45,490 nucleotides of DNA from CAZGVW01 sp964529265 (GCA_964529265.1 CAZGVW010000001.1:1-45490); one strand, 5' to 3'. Shown: positions 1 through 8,394, counted from the first letter of the stretch. Program-made: numbers and translations. The notes: generated by a model from the sequence alone, not told the origin.

Positions 1-72
1 CCTCAGCACCAACGCGACCGCGCCCTCCCGGAACTCAGCCGTGTACTTCCGCCTGATCTGACCCTTGACCAT
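1..72 (-). CDS. IS3-family transposase first ORF (OrfA), 5' end only
   Basis: This is the first 24 codons of a transposase helper protein; the rest lies beyond the left edge. Read on the minus strand from the ATG at 70-72 it begins MVKGQIRRKYTAEFREGAVA, the usual opening of the IS3-family OrfA helix-turn-helix (HTH_Tnp_1), which recognises the element's ends. A perfect AGGAGG ribosome binding site lies at 81-86, eight bases before the start. The terminal inverted repeat at 117-141 fits the same element. Whether the transposase is intact cannot be seen. Family identity comes from the characteristic N-terminal sequence and the nearby end repeat. Confidence 0.8.
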   Translation of the reverse strand, partial: MVKGQIRRKYTAEFREGAVALVLR

Positions 73-116
73 CCCGTGGACCTCCTGTCGACAGGCCGAA
101 GCCTATCGATCGGTCG

Positions 117-141
117 TGTCCACCGGAGGTGGGCAGGTTCA
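117..141 (-). repeat. Terminal inverted repeat of the IS3-family element
   Basis: Read outward-in on the minus strand, this 25-base stretch starts TGAACCTGCCC and ends GGTGGACA. That fits the IS3-family end pattern of a TG start, a run of C residues and a terminal GGACA. It lies 45 bases upstream of the OrfA start, the usual spacing. The element therefore ends at 141 and the interrupted host DNA begins at 142. The other end and the target duplication are outside the window. Confidence 0.65.
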
Positions 142-1107
142 GTGCAGCCGCGGATCGGGGTGTGTGAGTATGCGGGGGCGCGGACGGTGGTGACGGTGCG
201 GGTGCCGCCGGGGTTGGATGGGGCGGAGTTGGGGGATGCGGAGCCGCTGAGCGCCACCTTGAGGCTGATCGATGATCAAGGCTCAGTGATTTTTCATGTG
301 TCTGACGCGATTGTGGGCGCCCCGATTGCCTACAACAACGCGGCTGTGAACGAGATCAAGATCGCCTTCGGGTCGACGCCGGGTCTCTCGGCGCTGCTCG
401 CCAACGCCTCTGTCATCGGGACTCGGATTGAACTCGCTACGCCGACCGGAACGGGCCTGCGAGCGGTGTTCTCATCCGTCGAGTCCGTGGATGAAGTTGC
501 GCTGAAGGTGATCCCACCGATTGCGATGGATGCGGCGTACATCGTGGACGGGATGCTGTGCGTGCGGTTTCCGCGGCCGATGAACGTGGGCGACGCCGCG
601 AACGACGACAACCAGACGATCCTCTCGATGATTTCGGCGGATGATCTGCAGGTTCGCGGGGATGCGGCGTTTACGGGGGATGAGCCGTCGCCCTCGAACC
701 TGGGGGAGGCGTTCTGGAAGGATGAGACGTTTCGGACGATCTGCTTTCCGATCGTGCGCGGCGCGGGTGTTGCGCCGGGGCTGTTCATCCGGGCGAGGTA
801 CGATGGGAAAGCCGCTGCGCAGCACGACTTCCGTGATCTTGTCGGGAACATTGCGACTGATGTGGCGGTAGTGATTGATGACGAAGAGCCGGCGGCGCCG
901 CCGCCGCCGCCGATGATTCCGCCGTGCGGATCGGACATGAATGGGGATGGTCAGACGAACAGCAGCGACCTTGGGACGCTGCTTGCGTTGTGGGGAACGG
1001 ATGATGACGGCGCGGATCTGAACAACAACGGCGTGGTGAACTCGTCAGATCTGGCGATTCTGCTTGCGGCGTGGGGGCCGTGTCCGGACACTGCGTGCGG
1101 GTTCTAG
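142..1107 (+). pseudogene. Dockerin-type secreted protein, 5' part removed by IS insertion
   Basis: This is the C-terminal remainder of an exported protein of unknown function. The reading frame stays open leftwards into the insertion sequence, but codons before 142 belong to the IS. No signal peptide is left, which a protein of this type should have. The visible part opens with a beta-rich segment (VCEYAGARTVVTVRVPPG). After about 200 residues comes a poly-proline linker (APPPPPMIPP). The tail has two dockerin-like calcium-loop repeats, SDMNGDGQTNSSDLGTLLALWG and DLNNNGVVNSSDLAILLAAWG, shared with the proteins at 1147-2793 and 10807-13320. A GTG at 142 with GGAGG at 125-129 could restart translation, but the product would lack an export signal. 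Confidence 0.7.
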
Positions 1108-1146
1108 CGCGCTGGTCGGGGCGAAGTCGCTCGCGGGAGGAGCATC

Positions 1147-2793
1147 GTGGGAAGCCAAGTGGTTCGGCGGATGCGGGCTGGTTCCTGGGCGATCGTGGTC
1201 ACGGCGGGGTCGATGGGTGCGCACGGCGGAGCGGCGGAAGGCCTGGTCGAGGGCGGGATGGGCGGTGGCGGGCCGCTGGACACGGCGCCGTTGCGGGGTC
1301 ATGAGGGCGCGGAGTGCATCTCTGCGGAGCAGCGGGCTCGGGCTGATGCGGCGGTGGAGGCGTTCTTCCGTGCGCATCCCGAGATGGCTGCGGGGGGATC
1401 GACGCTGCGTGGGGCGGAGGTGGTGGCGCAGCGGTACCCGTTCTTCCCGATGTCGGGCCGGATCTATCGGGATCTGTTCTTCAACAACTTCGTCGATCTC
1501 AATGGGGCGACGGGCATTCTCGACTGGGACTGCACGAACCACACGTATGACGGGCACCGGGGCCACGACGTGGATCTCCGGAGTTTCGGGGAGCAGGCGA
1601 TCGGCGTGCCGATCTTCGCGGCGCTGGACGGCATGGTCGTGGATACGGACGACGGACACTTTGACATGCAGACGCAGCCGAGCCCATCGGCGCCGGCGAA
1701 CTTCGTGATCATCGGGCACGGGAACGGGCAGGTGACCTATTACTGGCACATGCGGAACGGGAGCGTGGCGGTGCTGCCGGGGCAGCAGGTGAAGGCGGGG
1801 CAGCAGATCGGGCTGTGCGCATCGAGCGGGTACAGCACGGGGCCGCACCTGCACTTCGAGACGAGGCAGTCGCCGAATGTGGTTGAGCCTTTCGCCGGCG
1901 CGTGCCGCGCGGGGGAGAGCGGATGGGTGGATCAGATGGCGATCCATCGCGATCTCTTCATCCGGGATTTCGGCGTCACGCACGAGAGCCTGGCCGGGCA
2001 TCCCGGATTGCCGTGGGAGTTGCCGCGGTCGGGGCAGATTGCGCTTTCGGACCCGCTCATCTACCTGTGGTTCATGGTCGGGAACCTGCCGGCGAACTCA
2101 ACGTGGCGGACGCGGTTCATCCGGCCGAACGGGACGACGGCGTTCGACAGCGGAGCGATTCTCTTTCAGGGCGGGAATCCGGCGTATCGGTCTTCATGGT
2201 GGTGGCAGAGCTGGAACATCACGGACCTGCATTCGATTGCGGGAAGTTGGCGCATCCGGCTCGACATCAACGGCGTGACGATGATCGATGCCCCGGTGGA
2301 GGCGCGGATGCAGCGCACGGAGGACTTCAATCGGCCTCCGGCGGCGATTTCGATTTCGTTCTCGCCGCCTGAGCCTGCGCCGGAGGACGTGGTGTTCTGC
2401 GTCGTCGAGACGGACCTTGTGCATGACGACCCGGACTACGACATCGTGCGGTATGAGTACGCGTGGTGGGTGGCCGGCGTGGAGGTGCGGCGCGTGATCA
2501 GCGCCGGGCACAGCGATGCGATTCCGCGGGATGCGGGGATCGCGGGGCGCGTGCTGCGGTGCGAGGTGACGCCGATGGATGGGCACACATCGGGCCCAAC
2601 GGCGTCGGCGGAGTTCGTGTACGCGCCGCCGTGCTTCGATCAGAACGGAGACGGCGCGGTGAACTCGACGGATCTCTCGATCCTGCTGGGCGTGTGGGGC
2701 ACGGGGGGCGGCGCGGCGGACCTCAATGGCGACGACGTGGTGAACTCGACGGACCTGGCGCTGCTGCTGGCGTCGTGGGGCGCGTGCGGGTGA
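1147..2793 (+). CDS. Secreted M23 (LytM-type) metallopeptidase with dockerin-like tail
   Basis: This is a predicted exported zinc endopeptidase of family M23, which cuts peptide cross-links in cell walls or similar substrates. The GTG start at 1147 is preceded by GGGAGGAG, and an N-terminal hydrophobic stretch (WAIVVTAGSMGAHGGAA) looks like a signal peptide. The M23 domain covers about residues 125-245. The metal ligands are visible: H137 and D141 in HRGHD, and H234/H236 in GPHLHFE. Residues 290-480 look like beta-sandwich modules of unassigned family. The tail (about 495-548) holds two dockerin-like repeats (DQNGDGAVNSTDLSILLGVWG and DLNGDDVVNSTDLALLLASWG). All catalytic residues are present, so activity is plausible; the substrate is unknown. 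It follows the IS-damaged dockerin gene by 39 bases and may have shared its transcript. Confidence 0.85.
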   Translation: MGSQVVRRMRAGSWAIVVTAGSMGAHGGAAEGLVEGGMGGGGPLDTAPLRGHEGAECISAEQRARADAAVEAFFRAHPEMAAGGSTLRGAEVVAQRYPFFPMSGRIYRDLFFNNFVDLNGATGILDWDCTNHTYDGHRGHDVDLRSFGEQAIGVPIFAALDGMVVDTDDGHFDMQTQPSPSAPANFVIIGHGNGQVTYYWHMRNGSVAVLPGQQVKAGQQIGLCASSGYSTGPHLHFETRQSPNVVEPFAGACRAGESGWVDQMAIHRDLFIRDFGVTHESLAGHPGLPWELPRSGQIALSDPLIYLWFMVGNLPANSTWRTRFIRPNGTTAFDSGAILFQGGNPAYRSSWWWQSWNITDLHSIAGSWRIRLDINGVTMIDAPVEARMQRTEDFNRPPAAISISFSPPEPAPEDVVFCVVETDLVHDDPDYDIVRYEYAWWVAGVEVRRVISAGHSDAIPRDAGIAGRVLRCEVTPMDGHTSGPTASAEFVYAPPCFDQNGDGAVNSTDLSILLGVWGTGGGAADLNGDDVVNSTDLALLLASWGACG

Positions 2794-2829
2794 TGTGAAT
2801 CGGCGCAGGCGCCCGCGAGCATGCGCGGA

Positions 2830-3534
2830 TCACTGCTCGAGTTCTTCGGGTGCGACGGCGAAACTGGGGCCGGGGACTTCGCCCAGGGCGCGGATCTTGT
2901 CCTGCACCTTCTGGTTGGCGGGCTCGATGTAGAGGGCCATGCGGAGGCGCTTCATGGCGCGGGATTCGTCGCCGATCGACATGTAGAAATCGGCGAGGGC
3001 GAGTTGGGGCGCGATGGTCTGGCCTCGGTTGAGGCGGGCGGCGGTGATGAGGGCCTTTTCGGCTTCGTCGGCGTCGCCGGCTTTCATCGCGAAGTAGCCC
3101 AATCGCTGATAGTCCTGCTCGGTGCGGCGCTGCTCGACGCGGGCGCGGAGGAAGCGAAAGAGGCCGTCGCGGTCGCCGGATTCGAGCATGGCCTGCGCGA
3201 GGAGATCGACGATTTCCTCGTTCTGCGGGCGCAGCGTCTCGGCGATGGCGAGATGCTCCTTGGCCGCGGCGGGGCGGTTCAGGACGAGGAGTGTCTTTCC
3301 GAGGTTGAGGCGGTTGCGCCAATCTGAGGGGTGGCGCTCGGCGACTTCGGTGTATTCCTGGAGCGCGAGTTCGTATTGGCCGCGGTCGAAGGCCCAGTCG
3401 CCGGACTGGCGGACGGCCTGGATGGAGCGCTGCTGCGCGCAGGCGGGGACAGCGATCGCGGCGCCGAGCATGGCGAGGGCCATGGCGGACGAGGTGAAGA
3501 AAGAGCGATGGAATGTGCGGTGGGTTCGGCTCAT
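2830..3534 (-). CDS. Exported TPR-repeat protein
   Basis: This 234-residue protein has an N-terminal hydrophobic segment (AMALAMLGAAIAVPACA) that looks like a signal peptide ending near ACAQQ. The rest is built of tetratricopeptide repeats, for example GDWAFDRGQYELALQEYTEVAERHP, LGKTLLVLNRPAAAKEHLAIAETLRP and ADFYMSIGDESRAMKRLRMALYIEP. Such helical repeats bind partner proteins; no enzyme motif is seen. It is predicted to be periplasmic. It converges with the M23 peptidase gene, and its upstream side faces a dyad-rich intergenic region. The partner is unknown. Confidence 0.8.
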   Translation of the reverse strand: MSRTHRTFHRSFFTSSAMALAMLGAAIAVPACAQQRSIQAVRQSGDWAFDRGQYELALQEYTEVAERHPSDWRNRLNLGKTLLVLNRPAAAKEHLAIAETLRPQNEEIVDLLAQAMLESGDRDGLFRFLRARVEQRRTEQDYQRLGYFAMKAGDADEAEKALITAARLNRGQTIAPQLALADFYMSIGDESRAMKRLRMALYIEPANQKVQDKIRALGEVPGPSFAVAPEELEQ

Positions 3535-3600
3535 TGAGAGACCTCCGTGTCGGCCGATGTCGAATCCTTCGGACTGGTGGGGAGTTTACCTGAAATGGAG

Positions 3601-3780
3601 GGGGGGTGGATGGACGGGTGGGGCGCGCGGGGCATAGCCACGCAGAGCGGTTCGGGGGGTTGCTGTGCTTCGGCGCTGGTGGGCAAGCCACCAGTGGCGC
3701 CCATGGTGGTTCGGCATCGCCACGCAAAGCCGTGGCCATGCCACCCCGGGCCACCCAGCCCCGTCCCATGCCACACACAG
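3601..3780. repeat. Cluster of dyads and short direct repeats (REP-like)
   Basis: This intergenic stretch is unusually structured. GGCATAGCCACGCAGAGC (3631-3648) recurs as GGCATCGCCACGCAAAGC (3713-3730), 16 of 18 bases alike. The second copy is the left arm of a hairpin: 3713-3724 pairs with 3731-3742 with one mismatch around a six-base loop. A second hairpin, CTGGTGG (3676-3682) with CCACCAG (3688-3694), lies between the copies. Nothing here looks coding. A REP-type dispersed element is the best guess, but only one locus is visible. Confidence 0.45.
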
Positions 3781-3798
3781 GGGCCGTATCGTCGGGGG

Positions 3799-4200
3799 AT
3801 GGGTGGTCCACGGCGGGCGGTGATTCTGCGGCATGACACGGGGGATGGGTCGTGGCATTACGACTGGCTGATCGATGCGGCGGGGGGTGCGGCGGACGAT
3901 GAGCGGAGGGTGATGGCGTTTCGGACGAGGGGGCGGCCGGATGCCGCGGGGGTGTGGGGGTTTGAGGCGGAGCGGCTGGCTGATCACCGGGCGGCGTACC
4001 TGGAGTTCGAGGGGCCGGTCTCGGGGGGCGGGGGGATGGTGCAGCGCGTCGCGACGGGGCGGGTGGTTGAGGTGTCGGAGGGCCGGGGCGAGGTGGTGGT
4101 CGTGATTGACTGGGGCGAGGGCCCGGTGGGGTGGGCTGGGAGGCAGAGGGAGGACTGGCCGGAGTCGTGGTGGTTTGAGGCGAGGGGCGATGGCGGCTGA
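3799..4200 (+). CDS. Stand-alone LigD phosphoesterase-like small protein
   Basis: This 133-residue protein resembles the 3'-phosphoesterase domain found at the N-terminus of the DNA repair ligase LigD. Visible signs are an opening VILRHD with a following HYDWLID (compare RHxxxxxHYDLRLE in LigD) and a core stretch DHRAAYLEFEGPVSGGGG. In LigD the domain trims 3' ends at double-strand breaks; here no ligase or polymerase module is attached. The frame extends further upstream, but the ATG at 3799 follows a G-rich site (GGGGG) and is where similarity begins. Some catalytic histidines cannot be confirmed by eye, so it may be a non-catalytic relative. It precedes asnB by 38 bases. Confidence 0.5.
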   Translation: MGGPRRAVILRHDTGDGSWHYDWLIDAAGGAADDERRVMAFRTRGRPDAAGVWGFEAERLADHRAAYLEFEGPVSGGGGMVQRVATGRVVEVSEGRGEVVVVIDWGEGPVGWAGRQREDWPESWWFEARGDGG

Positions 4201-4238
4201 ATCGCCCGGGTGGCGGCGGGCGGCCGATAGCAGCAGTC

Positions 4239-6137
4239 ATGTGCGGGATCTTCGGAACTGTGGCGCTGCGGGGGATGGCGCCGTCGCTGAATGACGCGGC
4301 GGTGGAGCGGCTGCGCGACATGCTGGCGCATCGGGGGCCGGATGGGGCCGGTCTGTGGCGGCGCGGGAACGCCGTGCTGGCGCACCGGCGGCTGGCGGTG
4401 ATCGATCCGGATTCGCCGGCCGCGGCGCAGCCGATGGCGACGGCGGATGGGCGGTTCGTGATGGTCTACAACGGCGAGTTGTACAACGATGCGGAGGTGA
4501 GGCGGGAGATTGAGGCGCGCGGGGTGACGGACGGCGGATTCAGGGGGTTTCGGTCGCGGTGCGACACGGAGACTGTGCTGCACGCGTTTGCGACGTGGGG
4601 GACGGGGGCGTTTGCGCGGCTGAGGGGGATGTATGCGCTCGCGGTGTATGACACGGCGCGGTCGCTGCTGACGCTGGCGCGGGATCCGCTGGGCGTGAAG
4701 CCGCTCTATTTCGCGGCGGATGCGCGCGAGGTCGTGTTCGCGAGCGAGCCGGGGCCGATCGTGCGGCGGCCGGGATTCTCGGCGCGGCCGAACCTGCGGA
4801 TGGTGAGCGCGTATCTCACGACGATCAGGACGGTGCTGGGGAATGAGACGCTGTTCGAGGGCGTGCATGCGCTGGGGCCGGGGCAGATGGCGCAGTGCGA
4901 CCTGACGGGGAGTGCGCCGATCGTGCGGGTGGTGGATTTCCGGGCGGGCGCGCGCGCAGGGGATGATGGTGGGGCGATTGATCGCATTCGAGAGACGATT
5001 GAGGATTCGATCGCGGCGCACCTGCGATCGGACGTGCCGACGTGCGCGCTGCTGAGCGGGGGGTTGGACAGCACGATCGTGGCGGCGGTGGCGGCGGAGC
5101 GGATGGAGCGCGCGGCGGGCGGACCGCTTCTGACGTATTGCGCGGGCGCGGCGGGGGATGACGCGGGGGGCGTGGATTCGGAGGATTTTGCGTTTGCGAG
5201 GCTGGCGGCGGGGCGGATCGGCTCGCGGCATGCGGAGGCGGTGGTGTCGCGGGCGCATTTTCGGGAGATGTGGCCCCGGATGGTGGAGATGATGGGCGCG
5301 CCGCTGAGCACGCCGAACGAGGTGGCGATTCACGCGGTGGCGTCGCGATTGCGCGAGGATGGGTGCGTCGTGACGCTGAGCGGCGAGGGCGCGGATGAGT
5401 TGTTCGGTGGGTATGAGCCGCCGCTGGCCGCGGCGTGGGCGCTTGAGCGCGGGCGGAGGAGTGGGGGAGAGAAGCGGAGCGGTGGCGTGTTTCAGATGGA
5501 CTCGGCGGCGTGGACGCCGCGGGATGCGAAACGGGCGGTGCTGAGTGAATCGGCGATGCGGGCGTTGGAGGGGGATGCGTGGGCGTGTGGCTTCTATGAG
5601 CGCGAGTTTGAGCGGTGCGAGCGCGAGGCTGGGGAGGGAGCGGATCCGCTGGAGGCGCATCTGCGAATGCACCGGCGGATCAATCTGACGGGGCTGCTGC
5701 AGAGATTGGACACGGCGACGATGCTGGCGTCGGTGGAGGGTCGGACGCCGTTTGCGGATGCGGTGGTGGCGGAGGCGGCGGAGGGGCTGCCGATGCGGGA
5801 GAAATTCAGGCCGGTGGAGGAGGAGGGGAGTGGGGGCGCCGGGGAGGGAAGTGGAGGCGGGGCGGTGGTTGCGGCGCGGGCGCGGACGAAGGTGGCGCTG
5901 AGGCGGGCGTTTGCGGATCTCGTGCCGGTGGAGATCGCGGAGCGGCCGAAGGCGAGTTTCCCGCTGCCGTTCCAGCAGTGGGTGGCGGATCACGGGGCGA
6001 CTCTGCGGCGCTCGCGGTTTGCGCGCCAGGTGTTTTCCGCCGCGGCGATCGAGATGGTGGGGGCGGACCCGGCGCGGAATTGGCGGCTGGCGTGGCCGAT
6101 GATGAACATCGCGATGTGGGGGGATGCGTGGTGGTGA
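4239..6137 (+). CDS. asnB: Asparagine synthetase (glutamine-hydrolysing)
   Basis: This is a two-domain enzyme that takes ammonia from glutamine and adds it to an ATP-activated aspartate carboxylate (or a related acid). The protein begins MCGIFG, so the start is fixed by Cys2, the N-terminal nucleophile of class II glutamine amidotransferases. Glutaminase residues such as HRGPDG, HRRLAVID and VYNGELYN follow. The synthetase half has the PP-loop SGGLDST at residues 273-279 and SGEGADELFGGYE. At 632 residues it is longer than typical AsnB (about 550), partly through a Gly/Glu-rich insert (GSGGAGEGSGGG) near residue 530, before ERPKASFPLP. Exosortase-linked amidotransferases are of similar length, and a PEP-CTERM-like protein lies at 33836, so a role in envelope modification is possible. 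Confidence 0.85.
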   Translation: MCGIFGTVALRGMAPSLNDAAVERLRDMLAHRGPDGAGLWRRGNAVLAHRRLAVIDPDSPAAAQPMATADGRFVMVYNGELYNDAEVRREIEARGVTDGGFRGFRSRCDTETVLHAFATWGTGAFARLRGMYALAVYDTARSLLTLARDPLGVKPLYFAADAREVVFASEPGPIVRRPGFSARPNLRMVSAYLTTIRTVLGNETLFEGVHALGPGQMAQCDLTGSAPIVRVVDFRAGARAGDDGGAIDRIRETIEDSIAAHLRSDVPTCALLSGGLDSTIVAAVAAERMERAAGGPLLTYCAGAAGDDAGGVDSEDFAFARLAAGRIGSRHAEAVVSRAHFREMWPRMVEMMGAPLSTPNEVAIHAVASRLREDGCVVTLSGEGADELFGGYEPPLAAAWALERGRRSGGEKRSGGVFQMDSAAWTPRDAKRAVLSESAMRALEGDAWACGFYEREFERCEREAGEGADPLEAHLRMHRRINLTGLLQRLDTATMLASVEGRTPFADAVVAEAAEGLPMREKFRPVEEEGSGGAGEGSGGGAVVAARARTKVALRRAFADLVPVEIAERPKASFPLPFQQWVADHGATLRRSRFARQVFSAAAIEMVGADPARNWRLAWPMMNIAMWGDAWW

Positions 6138-6179
6138 GGTTGGGCGCGGCCTAATGTTGGGCGGAAAGGGGCCCCCGCC

Positions 6180-6584
6180 ATGAAGACTGAGGCTGAAGGG
6201 CTTGTTCCGCTGACGTATCCGGCCAGCGAGTTCGAAGCGGGTGTGATTGTCGCGGCGCTCGAGGCGGAGGGGATCGAGGCGAAGCACTTTTCGGGGATGA
6301 AGATGCTCATTGGCTCGGCGACGCCGGCGCTTTCGAGCGCGAACCCGGTGATGGTGCGGGCGGAGGACCTGGAGCGCGCGAAGGCGGCGCTGGAGCGGAA
6401 CCGGGCGGACTCGGTGGATATCGACTGGTCGGAGGTTGATGTGGGGGAAGAGCCGGCAGATGCCGGAAGGAAACCGGGAGCGCTGACGCGGCAGGTCTTG
6501 ATCGTGTTCGCGATCGTCGTGCTGCTCGGGTTCCTCTTCGTGATCGTCATCGGCCAAGGGAGCTGGAGCCTGCCTCTGCCCTAG
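6180..6584 (+). CDS. DUF2007-type putative signal-transducing protein with C-terminal membrane anchor
   Basis: This 134-residue protein has an N-terminal DUF2007-like domain: LTYPASEFEAGVIVAALEAEGIEAKHFSG, then PVMVRAEDLERAKAALERNR. The family is annotated as putative signal transducing, but its function is not established. A C-terminal hydrophobic helix (VLIVFAIVVLLGFLFVIVIG, about residues 105-125) should anchor it in the membrane with the domain in the cytoplasm. It follows asnB by 42 bases, with GGAAAGGGG upstream of its ATG. Its last 38 bases overlap the convergent ATPase gene. Confidence 0.75.
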   Translation: MKTEAEGLVPLTYPASEFEAGVIVAALEAEGIEAKHFSGMKMLIGSATPALSSANPVMVRAEDLERAKAALERNRADSVDIDWSEVDVGEEPADAGRKPGALTRQVLIVFAIVVLLGFLFVIVIGQGSWSLPLP

Positions 6585-7476
6585 TCTTGCCAGGCGCGCT
6601 TCCCGGGTCGAGCGCCGCGGCTGCGATGAGCGCGCGCGTGCAGGGGTGCGCGGGGCGGTTGATCACTTCGTCGCTGGCGCCTTCCTCGACGATGCGGCCG
6701 CGGTCCATGACGGCGATGCGGTCGCACATGTGACGGATGACGGCGATGTCGTGGCTGATGAAGAGGTAGGAGAGGCGGAACTGATCCTGCAGGTCGCGCA
6801 AGAGGTTCAGTATCTGCGCTTGCACGGAGACATCGAGGGCGGAGGTGGGTTCGTCGCAGACGAGGAAATCGGGGCGGAGCGCGAGGGCGCGGGCGATGCA
6901 GATGCGCTGGCGCTGGCCGCCGGAGAACTCGTGCGGGTAGCGGAGGGCGGAATCGGCGGGGAGTCCGCAGGTTTCGAGGAGCGCGGCGGCGCGGGCGCCG
7001 GCTTCGCGCGGCGGGCAAACGCCATGCGCAAGGAAGGGTTCGGCGACGGTCTCGCCGATGCGCATGCGTGGATCGAGCGCGCCGGCGGGGTCCTGGAAGA
7101 TGATCTGCATCTTGGCGCGCAGGCGCTTGAGCGCTGGGCCGGATGCTGAAAGGACTTCTTCGCCGCGAAAGTGAACGCGACCCGAGGCGGCGGGAGCGAG
7201 GCGGAGGATGGCGCGGCCGAGGGTGGTCTTGCCGCTTCCGGAGCCGCCGACGAGGCCGAGGGTCTCTCCCTCGGCGAGGCGGAGCGAGGCGTTGGAGACG
7301 ACTTCGCGGAATGCGCCTCTTCCGGCGGCATGGTCCGGAAACCGCACGGAGAGGTTGGAAACCTGAAGGAGGTCATCGTGTGGAGGCGCATCGGGGGATT
7401 TCGCGCCGGCCGCGGCGGCGTCGGCGGGGCCGACATTTCCGGGCGTTGGCGCGGCGCTGTCGCTTATGGCGGTCAT
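6547..7476 (-). CDS. Oligopeptide/dipeptide-type ABC transporter ATP-binding protein (OppF-like)
   Basis: This is an ATPase of the Opp/Dpp peptide-uptake family, 309 residues from the ATG at 7476. Motifs in order are Walker A GGSGSGKTT, Q-loop IIFQDP, signature FSGGQRQR, Walker B FLVCDEPTSALD and switch histidine ISHD. A C-terminal peptide-transporter extension follows (NRPAHPCTRALIAAA). The open frame runs upstream to 8025, but similarity begins only at LLQVSNLSVRF, so a start at 7476 (or 7488) is chosen; neither has a strong ribosome binding site. No permease, binding protein or partner ATPase is nearby, so its complex is unknown. It is divergent from the sigma-like gene. Confidence 0.85.
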   Translation of the reverse strand: MTAISDSAAPTPGNVGPADAAAAGAKSPDAPPHDDLLQVSNLSVRFPDHAAGRGAFREVVSNASLRLAEGETLGLVGGSGSGKTTLGRAILRLAPAASGRVHFRGEEVLSASGPALKRLRAKMQIIFQDPAGALDPRMRIGETVAEPFLAHGVCPPREAGARAAALLETCGLPADSALRYPHEFSGGQRQRICIARALALRPDFLVCDEPTSALDVSVQAQILNLLRDLQDQFRLSYLFISHDIAVIRHMCDRIAVMDRGRIVEEGASDEVINRPAHPCTRALIAAAALDPGSAPGKTRAEAGSSSLGR

Positions 7477-7582
7477 TCTCGGGCGCATCGTAGAGGGTGC
7501 GGCGGGTGATCGCCCCATGGGCTTGGCTGCGAAAAAGTGCGCGCTGGGTCCGCAATAACATCGCGCAAGTTTGATGCGCGTC

Positions 7583-7612
7583 TTGCGGCGAGGCGGCGAG
7601 GCTCGGTATTCT
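7583..7612 (+). promoter_or_regulatory. Candidate sigma70-type promoter for the sigma-like gene
   Basis: TTGCGG (7583-7588) and TATTCT (7607-7612) are separated by 18 bases and lie about 75 bases before the start at 7687. They sit in one of the few less GC-rich spots of the divergent region. This is a pattern match only. Confidence 0.35.
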
Positions 7613-7686
7613 GCTTGCTTGACGGCCGCGTTCGGGCGCCCGGCCGCTTGATCGGACATCAATCTCCCGGGGGCGGGAGGTGGAGG

Positions 7687-8394
7687 ATGTGCATCGGCTC
7701 GACGCGCGTCGCCCGCGCCAAGGGCGCCGGTTGTCGTCGGCGGAGGATTTCCGCCGAGTTCAACCTGAATGATCTTCGGCGCGCGTACTTTGCGCAGTTG
7801 TCGCGCCCGGGGCTTCCCGCGGCGCGTTATGGCGTGACGGCGGACCGGGTGGCTGCGCACGTGTCTTCTGCCCGGGCGCAGAAGCGGCGGCGGGCCGACG
7901 ATTCGTCGCGGCTTCACATCGCCGATGTGGCCCTGGCGGTGGCGTGCATTGATGGGGCGCATGGGGCGTGGAGCCAGTTGATTGCCGAGCATGAGCCGCG
8001 GCTGGTGCGCGCTGCGGAGCCGCACGTGGGTCCGGTGCAGGCGGTGATCACGGTCCGGCGGATGCTGATCGATTTGAGACGGGGCAGCGCTGGGCCGCAG
8101 CGGAGCGCGCTGGATCTGCGGCGCGTGACGGGTGAGGTTTCGCTCGAGCAGTGGCTTGTCGATCGGCTGATGGGTCGGATCGCGATCGATACGGCAATTC
8201 GGAAGGCGACGACCGGGAAGCGGTCGCGCGACGGGCAGCAGAGACTGCGCATGGCGCTTGAACTGCTGCGCAACGAGCGCGTGAGCGTGCAGAAACTGGC
8301 GGAGGCGCTGGCGGCGTCGGCGATGGACCTCAACCGGCTCGTGGAGGGTGAGAGGACGGTCGGGCGGGCGGTAGGCGAGGATACGAGCGCGTGA
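7687..8394 (+). CDS. Sigma-factor-like protein, function unproven
   Basis: This 235-residue basic protein is of uncertain identity. The ATG at 7687 is preceded by GGGAGG (7675-7680) and GGAGG (7682-7686). Residues about 25-130 resemble region 2 of planctomycete ECF-type sigma factors: LRRAYFAQL, then VACIDGAHGAWSQLIAEHEPRLVRAAE, then LIDLRRG. The C-terminal part (MALELLRNERVSVQKLAEALAASAMDLNRLVEGER) is helical but does not read clearly as the -35-binding region 4 helix-turn-helix. It may be a degenerate or unusual sigma factor or an unrelated helical DNA-binding protein. It has its own candidate promoter and no anti-sigma gene beside it. Confidence 0.45.
   Translation: MCIGSTRVARAKGAGCRRRRISAEFNLNDLRRAYFAQLSRPGLPAARYGVTADRVAAHVSSARAQKRRRADDSSRLHIADVALAVACIDGAHGAWSQLIAEHEPRLVRAAEPHVGPVQAVITVRRMLIDLRRGSAGPQRSALDLRRVTGEVSLEQWLVDRLMGRIAIDTAIRKATTGKRSRDGQQRLRMALELLRNERVSVQKLAEALAASAMDLNRLVEGERTVGRAVGEDTSA

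Noticed and set aside
2723..4321. Long minus-strand open frame across the TPR gene and the repeat cluster
   Set aside because: Low-complexity Pro/Arg translation; the TPR protein in another frame of the same strand is convincing.
3984..6557. Very long open frame on the minus strand opposite asnB (857 codons)
   Set aside because: Its translation is Arg/Pro/His-rich with no motif, and the plus strand encodes a clear asparagine synthetase. Long antisense frames are common in such GC-rich DNA.
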